This document shows, in pieces, positions 1 through 9,600 of a DNA stretch of 21,233 bases; the stretch's first letter is position 1, and every line of letters begins with the position of its first letter. The notes under the pieces are model-generated. The model saw only the letters and a program-made list of their open reading frames with translations. It was not told where the DNA came from and ran no database searches. The stretch spans positions 79,542 to 100,774 of the forward strand of contig JH153106.1 in NCBI GenBank assembly GCA_000226015.1. The letters are read 5' to 3'. Both the position numbers and the translations under genes were made by a program. The DNA comes from Mnemiopsis leidyi. Its lineage: Eukaryota > Ctenophora > Tentaculata > Lobata > Bolinopsidae.

Positions 1-273
1 TGAGACGAACCAGCCAGATGTCACACTTGTGACGTCACAAATGTGACAAAATGTGACATTTTCAGAACATGCTCGGATCGGGTCAATATTGCCCGCGTTT
101 GTTCGGTATTGATGCCAGTAGTAATCCTACAAAGTTTGGAGACGATTAACCGTCTGGAAGTGTGATATATTTGGGCGCGGTCTTATAATAAACCCACCAC
201 CTATTCATAGAAACCCACCATTTGTGACCTCACAAGTGTGACATTCAGACATTAGGCCGATTCGTCCCAAAGT
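1..273. repeat. Imperfect inverted repeat, possible MITE remnant
   Basis: The first 48 bases and the reverse complement of about 222-273 are similar. Both read GACGAA, then GCC, then ATGTC, then ACACTTGTGA(C/G)GTCACAAATG. The two arms flank about 170 bases of unique sequence, as in a foldback or miniature inverted-repeat element. The left arm meets the window edge, so its true end and any target-site duplication are not visible. A diverged copy of the right-arm end (GACATTTGGCCGACCAGTC) recurs near 468-488. Confidence 0.35.
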
Positions 274-1057
274 CACTGAAGGCCGAGGTCTTGACTTGTT
301 CTACCCATCTGGTATCATAAAAAGTGATTTTGGCTCGAAAAAGTGCCCTATTATATGGATAGCTGATTCCACTTTATGGATAAATCAATGGATAATGGTT
401 CCAAATTGGTTCCAATTTTCACGAATTCATCGACTCCGACAATTCTTTAGATATATTTCTCAACAGTGACATTTGGCCGACCAGTCCTATTAATCTGTTA
501 TGATGAAAATTGATTTTTGCCTGAATAAGTGATAACTTGTGCCACTTTTTGGATAATCTTTGGATTTGGTGGCAGTTGGCGAATACAAGCATGGTGCCTA
601 ATGCTACTTAAGGTACTATTTACTGACTTGGCTAGCGACTTCTTTTTATTGGCAGATGACTGATTAATTGATTGTGAATGGTACACAGCTTTAAATCATT
701 AATCCATTAAATCAAATATATATTACTAAACTCATACGGAAGTCAAACATGCAATTTTTGTTGACGAGTTGATATTCGTCTAACGTTCTATAAGCTGCGA
801 GAGTCGGATGTAACCGCGTCAAATTTAATGCACTGTAATCAGTGATGAAATTGAACTGAGCACTGACCTCATAAAATCCTGATTTGAAAATCGGTAATCA
901 GTCAAAACAATTATGAGCATCAAAGTAAGCAGCATGATCGATGAAATACTAATAAAAATGCGGTAAAATTAAATTTAGTCAGTTCGTGCCATAGACACAT
1001 GTTTGTCATCCGAACATCTCTTAAGTCATATATAAACCTAAACGTGAGTCTTAAAAT
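274..1057. other. 3-prime flank of the kinesin gene, no gene seen
   Basis: Only short chance reading frames occur here. The segments following the GACATT..GGCCGA motif at about 244 and 468 are weakly similar to each other (for example AAAAGTGATTTTGGC against AAAATTGATTTTTGCC), so part of this stretch is a degenerate repeat. On the minus strand it holds the kinesin 3-prime UTR. Possible polyadenylation signals are ATTAAA at 824-829 and AATAAA at 645-650 (both minus strand); neither is verified. Confidence 0.4.
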
Positions 1058-4000
1058 TCAGTTGTAATGCTTAAGTTTGCGTTTCAAGTCTGTGTTCTCT
1101 TCAATAAGCTCGGCGTTTTTGGACGAAAGAAAAATGCAGTCCTGGATACAAGAATTAAGAAGATCCTGAAATTTGCTGCTTGTGGCTGCTTTTGCTTCCT
1201 CGTAAAATTCTTTGTATTGTCGAAATATTAACAAATTTCGAGCTTTCTGCGTCTCTGCCTCAACCTAAGAATGTGGATTCATGACGCCAATTGTAAAGTC
1301 GTTGACTTGATGAATAAAAGTGGTGGAGTCAACTCAATGCATGCTTAATAATTGAGTATCGTCAGAAAAGAACTGTGCTTCATGACGAACCCTGTGGGCC
1401 GAGTTGAGCGCCTCCATACTTTCGAGGAGCTTTTCGTTTTCAGCCTGTAAACACTGCACGTGCAAAGCTAGATGAGACAGCTGGACATTCTGCTGCACGT
1501 GCTGCTCCTGAAGCTTGACTATCTGCTCAAGTGTCAAAGTATTGCCCTGTGTTGCTGACAGTTTGATCTGAAGAGAGAACAGTCAACTAAACTGTTTGTT
1601 TAACAATGACACGTTAATAGTTCATCGGAACTTATGAGAAAACAAAAAACACGCTGTAACTAGAGTACTACGCACCTCTGCAGTCTCCTGGACTGATTCT
1701 GTCTGGAGTCGTTCCTGTTCCTCGTCTAGAAACTGTTTGTTGTCTCGTTTCAAATGAGCAATTTCGTCTTTCTTCATCATGAGCGTGAGAGCAAAGTTTC
1801 CAGAGGTTTCAAGCTCCGTGCTTGCGCTCTGGGTTCTTTCGAGCTAGGGAATATGCCCACTAATTATACTTAAACATCGAACGAGTCAGAACAGCATTTT
1901 TGACAAAAACCCATTATCACACAGCTGTCTGCTAGAATATAACCGGTTAAAAGCCGGCATATAACCGGCTAATAGCCAGTCGTTGAACTACCAAATAGCC
2001 AAAACCCCATATGGGTCGCTTCTAACCTTGAGTTTATCTTGGGCTTCTTTTACACCCTTCTTTAGATCTCTCAACTTTTCGTTTCCTGATTTAAGCTGAT
2101 CTCGTAACTTATGGATCTTTGACAAACTCTCCTGATGATTTTGAATTTCATGCCAAACAAAGAAACACATAATAAAAACACACGGTAGCAAAGGAAAACA
2201 TGAAACATCATGTGAAATATCATGTCAAAATTTTATTTTCAAAAACAGCTTTAATTGTTGTGAGCTTCAAATGTTATAAGCTCCAAGTGTTATAAAATTA
2301 CTTGAAGAACAGATTCTGATTGGTTTGGTTGTTCAGCGAATGAGGTGTGAGATGAAATGCTGGACTGAAGTGCCGACTTCAAACTGTCCACTATTTCCCG
2401 CTGTTTCTTGTATTCAGCAACAAGGGTTTCTTTTTCCTTCTGAAGGAGCAGCACCGAGCTGGTATTGTTTTTAATCTGCCCGGCAGTTTGAGTTATCCAC
2501 TCTAGAACCCCTTGGTCGGCAAGGGTTTCCCGCCGCTGCTCCTCTGCTAGTGCGCTTGCTCGTTCCCGTACGTCCCATTGCAGTCGCTTGGCGGCTGAGA
2601 GGGAGGCCAAGCTGTTGTCAAGCTCTGCAATGTGTTCCTGGAATTTGATCAGTATCAGCAGAAACAACAACCTTTAGTTCAGCAGAAACAACAACCTTTA
2701 GTTCAGTGGAAACAACAACCTTTAGTTTAATATCAACAGATTCATTTCACATTTCACGAATTTAAAAAAACAAGAGGCTAAAAACTGTCTAACCTTGGCA
2801 ATAGTTCCTGAAGTTTGAGACGTGATAGCATTCCTTGCCACTGCAACTCTTTTTCTCAGATCTTCAATCAGTTGCTTCGTATCTAGAGAATTAGGCTTTG
2901 GTTCCAGCTTTATTGCCTGGCACTTCGTCAAAAGGTCCAAGGTAGTTCCAGTTGTATCTAAGCTATGTAGTTTTAGTGTTAGGAACTTTTGAAATGGTCC
3001 ATTGGGGCCAGACCCGCTTAAGTAATGTTTAAAATCACTAATTCATGACTGAGTATATGAAATTTACCTTTTTGATGTGGGTGACACGTGTCCGAGCATC
3101 ATAAGAAAAGCTGTTTTGTTCATCACTGATTTCAGTAGCTGCGTCAACTTGCTGCCACTAAATCCTGGCCAAGTAAAACTTTATTACAACATTAAAGGGA
3201 AAAATGAAACAAAGAAAACTAGGTAAATTTAAGAAAAAGTAATCAAACAATCCTACTTTTTGCGATTTTCCTAAAAAATAGTATCTAACCTGTTACTTGT
3301 TCATTTGACACAGACTGAGAAATTGATGTCTCCAAAGATTTGAGACTTTTTGAGACATCCTGCTCTTGAGCGTGATTAAGTCCGGCGACGTTGTAAAACT
3401 GAATCTGACTCCTGATCAAAGTTTGTTCAGCAGTTCGGTACTCGCAGTTAACGGTGAAGATGGTGTGGGATTTTGTTGTTGGAGTGTTCATCTCTAGCTC
3501 TAGAATCTTCCTCACCTTGTTCCCTAGGAAATTGCCGCGTCTATTAAAAAAAGAGACAACTAAAATAACAAAATCAATTCCACGTCTTAGCTCGATATTG
3601 TCGCATCTAACTTCTCATTTATTATTTACTGTCAAATATTTGTGACCCTTCCCCAAAAATACCGCTTTCTTTATTGCACTTAAATTTTTAACCACACAAA
3701 ACGTCTGTAACTGCAGACTGGACATGTCTAGGATATAGATAACTGTTCTACCAACCTTGATCGAACAGTCTCATCAGATCGGCAGTGCTTTTGACGGAGA
3801 TTTCTGATAGTTCCTCGACGTATACACCCAAACTTGCTTGTGTTTTTATCTGTAGGTTGTAAATTTCATTAAGTCATGTAGACACGATATGCATTCAGTC
3901 CGCATCTATAAATATCATGTGACAAAAATTGACTAATCGATATTGTGTAACAGTATCTCCTCCCCGAGAACTCAACTAATCCAATTACTAGACCTTCTAC

Positions 4001-5010
4001 TATACCTATCTACTATTAGTCCTATACCATCATACTATACCTACTATACCTACCTACTATACCTACTATACTTACCTACTATACCTACTATACTTACCTA
4101 CTATACCTACTATACCTACCTACTATACCTACTATACCTACTATACCTACATTCTATACCTACTATACCTACTATACCTACTATACCTACTATACCTACT
4201 ATACCTACCTACTATACCTACATTCTCTACCTACCTACTTTAGTGCTATACCTACCTTCAACTCCTTGTCCGCAGGGTTAAGCAAGTCCGCGAACTTATC
4301 GTTGTAGATATTGAGATACGACACTCCCACAAAGTGGCTATGTTTGGTCACGTGATCAAAGATGGTGGCAGCAGTAAGAGCCACCAGTCCAGGGCCGGCC
4401 GGGGAGTTGGCCACGCCGAGCGTGGTGGATTTGCCACTTTTACTTTCACCCACACAGACCAATCCTACGTTCACTCCTTTTGTAATTCCCTGAGGAGTTG
4501 CAATCTGTCAACACCAATTTGCTAACTACCCACAGAAATATCATAGGTAATATTTACTACGAGATAAGTGCGACAAATTGCGGGATTCCAACTTAAGAGA
4601 TTTATTCTAATATCAAGGCGTTCAAGATACGCCATAGTGTTAAGAAACTGACCTGAAGTACAATATTTTGTAGTGAAATTTTGTAGAATTGTTCATTGTT
4701 GACTTCAGGACCAAATCCTACGAGATTGTGTGTCTTTTCGCCAACTGAAAGAAAACAAAATTTACTTTTACGCTAGATAAAAAAAATGAAATTAAAGATT
4801 TACTGCTGACCTCTCAGATCTTAAGTGATAATTACCAGCGAAAATTCATAAGAAGCACTTATAAGTAATGATAAAACAGGACCGAAAACAGAAGAAGAAA
4901 TAACAACCTACTACTTTGTCCTCAGTGCATTTCACTATCTTTGTTTCTCCCTTTTCTTTCTCATTGCTATTTAGGCCCCTGATCCGCACAAAAACTTGAA
5001 CTTTATCCAT
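1058..5010 (-). CDS. Divergent N-terminal-motor kinesin with degenerate switch motifs (12 exons)
   Basis: Exons in coding order: 5010-4908, 4744-4653, 4504-4256, 3849-3756, 3523-3290, 3164-3068, 2962-2794, 2637-2302, 2131-2027, 1843-1676, 1567-1391, 1264-1058 (2031 nt, 676 aa). The ATG at 5010 follows an in-frame TAA at 5044-5046. The product is a microtubule-motor-like protein, expected on microtubules or in the axoneme. Motor domain, about residues 1-310: N-terminal VQVFVRIRGLN; FGPEVNNEQFY; P-loop GESKSGKS at 84-91, the usual kinesin position; VSYLNIYNDKFADLL; GVYVEEL; NTPTTKSH at 192-199 where kinesins have NxxSSRSH; YNVAGLN at 223-229 where they have DLAGSE; SKLTQLL at 262-268; SP at 285-286. 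Residues from about 315 are charged and mostly coiled-coil. Walker A is intact, but the switch I serines/arginine and the switch II Asp and Glu are replaced, so ATP hydrolysis may be weak or lost. I could not assign a numbered kinesin family. The weakest junction is exon 11 (donor GTTCGT); reading through it would stop at 1334 instead. Confidence 0.8.
1921..1990. repeat. CCGG-containing inverted repeats in a kinesin intron
   Basis: The stretch contains ATAACCGG twice, the palindrome AACCGGTT, and an AGCCGG...CCGGCT inverted pair. It lies in the intron between kinesin exons 9 and 10. It is a small relative in style of the larger CCGG cluster at 10444-10560. Confidence 0.4.
2656..2727. repeat. 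24-bp tandem repeat, three copies, next to a kinesin acceptor
   Basis: Copies at 2656-2679, 2680-2703 and 2704-2727 share CAG..GAAACAACAACC followed by TTTAGTT. On the minus (gene) strand each copy reads AACTAAAGG followed by a pyrimidine-rich stretch. The array ends 18 nt upstream of exon 8 of the kinesin gene, whose acceptor is AATTCCAG. Each unit therefore carries a branch-point-like CTAAAG followed by TTGTTGTTTCTG. Confidence 0.8.
3990..4255. repeat. 9/13-bp CTACTATAC-type array starting at a kinesin donor site
   Basis: Plus-strand units are CTACTATAC, with CTACCTACTATAC variants, repeated for about 230-260 bases with some interruptions. On the gene strand the unit reads GTAGGTATA. The genuine donor of kinesin exon 3 reads AAG|GTAGGTATAG, so the first intron bases are identical to the repeat unit and the array fills the start of the intron. 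Confidence 0.85.
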
Positions 5011-5274
5011 TAACCGTGAAACACATATCTTTACATTGCCTATTTAGAAATTTCTGTGATGTGATACAAATTTGTTTAATGTGATACAAGTTTACTGTAA
5101 ATAAAAAACAAGTACCTCATTCCCTTCAGTGCATAACTTAATATCCCACAATGTACTGTCAGGTTGATCCAGATTTAACTCAGATCCTGATTTAAATGAT
5201 ACAGATACCAATGTTTCACATCATACTGTGTACATTAGAGACAGAGCTAGAGGTTAATTCGTTAAGTAGTGGTC

Positions 5275-5288
5275 GTTACCATGGTAAC
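5275..5288. promoter_or_regulatory. RFX X-box, perfect palindrome, upstream of the kinesin gene
   Basis: The sequence is GTTACCATGGTAAC, a perfect 14-bp palindrome that fits the X-box consensus GTNRCC-N(0-3)-RGYAAC. RFX transcription factors bind such sites in promoters of ciliary genes in animals. It lies 265 bp upstream of the kinesin ATG, a typical distance for a working X-box. Function is inferred, not shown. Confidence 0.6.
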
Positions 5289-5497
5289 TCTCGTCCTCAT
5301 ACCCCAGCAACTAATGATGTATCCTCGCAAGAACGTTACAGTAAATGTGACCTTGTAACGGGACGGTCCAATATTTACGCAACATAAAACCAGTAAAACA
5401 GTGGATTACAGGTCTCAAGCCGCACGGGGTAATGAATTGTAGTTTGCCTCATTGTAACATATCTAATGATTCGTTAGGAACTCGGGGCTAGATGTAA

Positions 5498-5735
5498 TTG
5501 TGTCACTAAGCAGGGACGAGAGTTAAGTGTGCCACTAAGCAGGGACGAGAGTTAAGTGTGCCACTAAGCAGGGACGAGAGTTAAGTGTTCCACTAAGCAG
5601 GGACGAGAGTTAAGTGTGTCACTAAGCAGGGACGAGAGTTAAGTGTGTCACTAAGCAGGGACGAGAGTTAAGTGTTCCACTAAGCAGGGACGAGAGGTAA
5701 GTGCTCCACTAAGCAGGGACGAGAGTTAAGTGTGC
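5498..5735. repeat. 29-bp minisatellite, eight copies
   Basis: The core GCAGGGACGAGAGTTAAGTG recurs with exact 29-bp spacing, starting at 5510, 5539, 5568, 5597, 5626, 5655, 5684 and 5713. Variation is confined mostly to two or three bases before CACTAAG. On the minus strand each unit reads CTTAACTCTCGTCCCTGCTTAG, which resembles a branch point, a pyrimidine tract and an acceptor AG. It lies about 490 bp upstream of the kinesin ATG. Confidence 0.9.
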
Positions 5736-6580
5736 TCCCTCATGCTTTATGGGGGCTTAATGTACCATATTGAAAATCATGGGTGTTTTATGTGCCATAT
5801 AGAACAAATAACTTATGCAAAAGTGGACGAAAAAATCTTTTTTTGCTCAGGCATTTCCGGAGTTGACAGTAAAAGTTAAGAATATAGACTTACAAGTTAC
5901 TTTAAAATCAACCTTAGGTGACACTCTGTTCTGACCGTCCTCTTATTCCTTAGATAATGAGTTAATATCTTATAGCCTTCTCAGTTATGGGTGGTAAGTA
6001 AAAACAAAAGAATGAGCTGATATAGTACTTATTTATTATCAGAAAATGAGTTTTAGTAAAAACTTGACAGCATTCTTAACAATATTAAATCCTTACTCTG
6101 AACTTCTGAAAATCAACATTATTGCCCGTAAATACTGCGGATATAAAACAAGCTATATTACACTGAAAATTAAGCTGAAAATCATCACTTGAAAAAAAAA
6201 ACGATCGACAATAAAAACTTTAATCCTGAATACTTAACAAGGATAGAACATTTATCTTTTGAATTTTCTGACTTCTGAATCACAGCCCGAATTAAAATAA
6301 CTATACTCGCTCATACCGCTTCAAATAAGTTAATAAATTCCCTTCTCTTAAGCACAAATTTAACAGTTTTTTGGTTAACAATCGCAATACCAGCCAGCAG
6401 TCCACAAAACACTGATTCTTGTGAATGGTAAATATAAGTTTATACACAATCTGATTTAAGTTAGAATAATTTATATTTCTATGCATAATGCATATGTATT
6501 TCATCTTATATTTAAGTAAAACGGCGATCATTCTGTGTGTCTCATAACTATAGCGCTGCACAGAAAATACGACACACTGT

Positions 6581-6640
6581 GGCATGACACTGTGTCGTGG
6601 CATGGCACTGTGTCGTGGCATGGCACTGTGTCGTGGCACT
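6581..6640. repeat. 18-bp tandem repeat in the STKLD1 3-prime UTR
   Basis: Three copies of GGCATGGCACTGTGTCGT (first copy GGCATGACAC..) at 6581-6598, 6599-6616 and 6617-6634, plus a partial copy. On the minus strand this would read MPRHSA repeats, but it lies about 53 nt beyond the kinase-gene stop, so I treat it as untranslated. Confidence 0.8.
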
Positions 6641-6692
6641 TTGAAACTGCTTCAACTTGTATGAAAAGTGACATCTAACTTAATAGGGATTA

Positions 6693-9600
6693 TCACACTC
6701 CTGTTACAGCGTTGAGAGCTGCGATTGCGTCCTCTGATTTCTGAAGTAGAATGAGCTGTAAAGTGAATCAGCCGAACGTGGAGGAATACATGCCTAATTA
6801 AAACTTTACAAGCAAGCTCAACAGTTAACAAACTGTTTAACCTTTAATTTTTTGTGAGATAATTATCATGTATAATTGGTAAATAACTATAAATAAATAA
6901 CCTGAACAATGTCTTCGATACATGGAAATTCTGCCATTGCTTTTTGCAGCATCTTAACCACAGGATAACTTGCAAGCTCTGCAGCAAGTTCTTCTGATTC
7001 TCCCATTGTCAACATTAACTCGCACATCGACTCTACCACCTGGTTTTAGTGACGACATTATTCAAGTTTTAGTGACGTCATTATTTAAGTTTCAGTGAAG
7101 TCATTATTCAAGTTTAAGTGAAGTCATTATTCAAGTTTTAGTTTAAATGACAAAATAAATACCTCCTGGTTACTGGAATGTTTCTTAAAAGCATCCAATA
7201 TGGTAGGAATGGACTGATCGTCCGAGAGAAGTTGCAATCCACACATTTCATCTGCGTAAATGATACCCCCAATTGTGGTACACGCATTTTTCACAACCTG
7301 GAATCAAAAATTTGAGACAATTGTTTAGCAAACTGGGTTATGTTAGGTGGAAATGATCACGATGTCAAACATAAGTACATAATTTATTACCTTCCTGCCA
7401 AGTCAAGGTATAGTCGATAAAAGTATATGATAATTTACCGTTATGTCAGTCACCTTTACCTCTAGCGCAAGGTCTACTACTCTAGCTCTAGAGCCAGGTC
7501 TACTACTCTAGCTCCAGAGCTAGGTCTACTACTCTAGCTCTCGATCTAGGTCGACTACTCTAGCTGTGGCACTACGTAACAATTATTACCTTTGGAGCCT
7601 TGATATGTTGTTTTATAGCTGCGACTAACATCGAGATAACATTTTCGTCCCTCATTATCTCAATATTCTCATCCTCCATGCTCAGAGACCAGAGAGCAGA
7701 ACAGGCGTTCTCTACTAACTCTTCGATATCCTGTTGGAAAACGATGCGTTACTAGGGGTAACAGGGGTTATTAGGGATAATAATGGGTAACTGGGGTTAA
7801 CAAGAGGCAACTGGGGGTATTGGGTAACTACTAACTTGAGGTAACTGGGGGTAATCCAGTAACACGTGTAACCGGTTTTCCTTTTTTAATGTATCGCAAA
7901 CAACCAATCAATCAGGGTGGAGGTAATGTGACTAACCCTGTGGGTTTTCATAGCATTGCAGATGTCTTGAAGACCGCATTCCTCAGTGAGAATGGCAGTG
8001 TTAGCGTCACACACGGCCAGGATCCACAGCGCACCGCAACAGTTACTTCCAATCTGGAAGAGAAGACTGGGTGAGGGGGGATTAGAGCGCAACACATCAG
8101 ACATTATTGTTGGGAGCTAGGTTTTGTAATGATTTCTAGAAAATTAAGTATTATGTTAAACATAATGTCCTATGAGAAGTGAAAACGGACATGTTATCAT
8201 TGTCACATTCTAGTTCTCCCTTACTTTTCTATTGGTTGGCTGGCAAGGCTAGAGAGCACAAAGTCACGCCACTATATCAATCTGATCAAATGAGAGGACG
8301 AACCGTTGCCATGGTAACGAGGTATAGTAAACATATTGGAAACGTAATTTGGAATCATAATGCCAACATCTGATTAAATTGGCTCGTATCGCTCAGGTCA
8401 CATACCACATACACAACGAAATGAGCAAATGTTCATCTGTACTCATGAAACGTGCCCGTAAATTGCTCTCTATCAATACTTAGCGCATCACTCATGCTGC
8501 AATAAAATATGCTACAGAAATATGGGATGAGTTTAGAATTAAGAAAATGCGGTCCCAGCACAGCTGTCCGCAGTAACTCGAGCCCGGGCAGACACACTGA
8601 CTTAGGGACTGGTTTACCGCTCGTTTCTGTCCAATTACCAGGGACACTCTTATACCGAGCTGATGCGATTTAAAGCAGCTCTTGGGCGTATGAGACAATT
8701 ATGCAATGGTTGCTATGCAACCACCTTTTTTAGAGATCCATAATGAGCTCAATCCTGGACTGCTTACTTATGTTTAAGATGTGGACGGCTAGTGTATTGC
8801 TGAGTGTTGACTATAATGGTGTAATGGAAGCATATATCTAAGTCAGGTTCAGGTAGTGATTAGTAAGTTAAGTACTCCCAAATTGGTAGAGTCAAGACAG
8901 TGTTTAACATACCACTGGGTCGTTAGGGTAAGCTCTCAGAGCGGCAAGAACGTCCTGAACTCCGCCCTCTTCTCCGATTTCCTGGGCAGCTACATCGTCC
9001 GCCGCCATCGCCATCAGCAAGGCGCTCGCCACTGCTTGCAGGTGCGGCGAGTTGCTATGGTTACGCATCGCGTGTAGAACTGGTGCGATCGTTTGCTGCA
9101 AAGTTATCACCAAATAACTTACCACTGTTTCAGTAAGTTTAAGATTATATAAAATTGTCTGACGACACGTTGAAACGTTTTATTCCATTCAATAGAGGCT
9201 GAAATGTTAGATTTACTCCAGAAAGTTTACAGTACAGACTTGTGAAAAGTAGCTGTTGGCTATAGATTATAGATTGGCTATGGAGTATGGACATACCCTC
9301 TGAATGAGAATATCGTCAGGTTCAGTAGTGACAACAAGGTTCTGTAACAGCTCGATAGCAGCGATGAGAACCTTCTCATCTCCCATATGTAACTTCATCA
9401 CAGTCGTTATCTGACTTTTCTGTTCGTCTGTTAGCTCAATCTGGGGACACTCCAGTTAAATGTTTTGGTCCTATGTACTTATATATAACTGTTAAAACTT
9501 CATTATTATTCCCACTTCTTGCTTTTAATATATTCTAAAAATTGTGGGATTTAGGTGAAGCAGCTCCCACCGCCGAAGAGAAGAACCACCTAAGAATCGC

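Larger units (their letters stand above)
5011..6692. other. Intergenic region between the STKLD1 stop and the kinesin start
   Basis: No protein-coding exon is supported here. It contains the likely kinesin promoter (X-box at 5275-5288), a 29-bp minisatellite, and the 3-prime UTR of the kinase gene with an 18-bp repeat. Possible minus-strand polyadenylation signals for the kinase gene are ATTAAA near 6220-6225 and AATAAA at 6032-6037; both are far from the stop and uncertain. Confidence 0.5.

Noticed and set aside
1334..1390. Alternative C-terminus of the kinesin by reading through exon 11
   Set aside because: The frame stops after 18 extra residues, whereas splicing at GTTCGT joins in phase to a 68-codon coiled-coil exon ending at 1058. 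Kept only as a possible isoform.
3943..4281. 112-codon plus-strand frame rich in Tyr, Pro, Thr and Leu
   Set aside because: It is the translation of the CTACTATAC array in a kinesin intron, opposite to the gene.
6301..6639. 112-codon minus-strand frame starting with MPRHSA repeats
   Set aside because: It overlaps the 3-prime UTR of the kinase gene, its start is only the 18-bp repeat, and the rest has no protein-like pattern.
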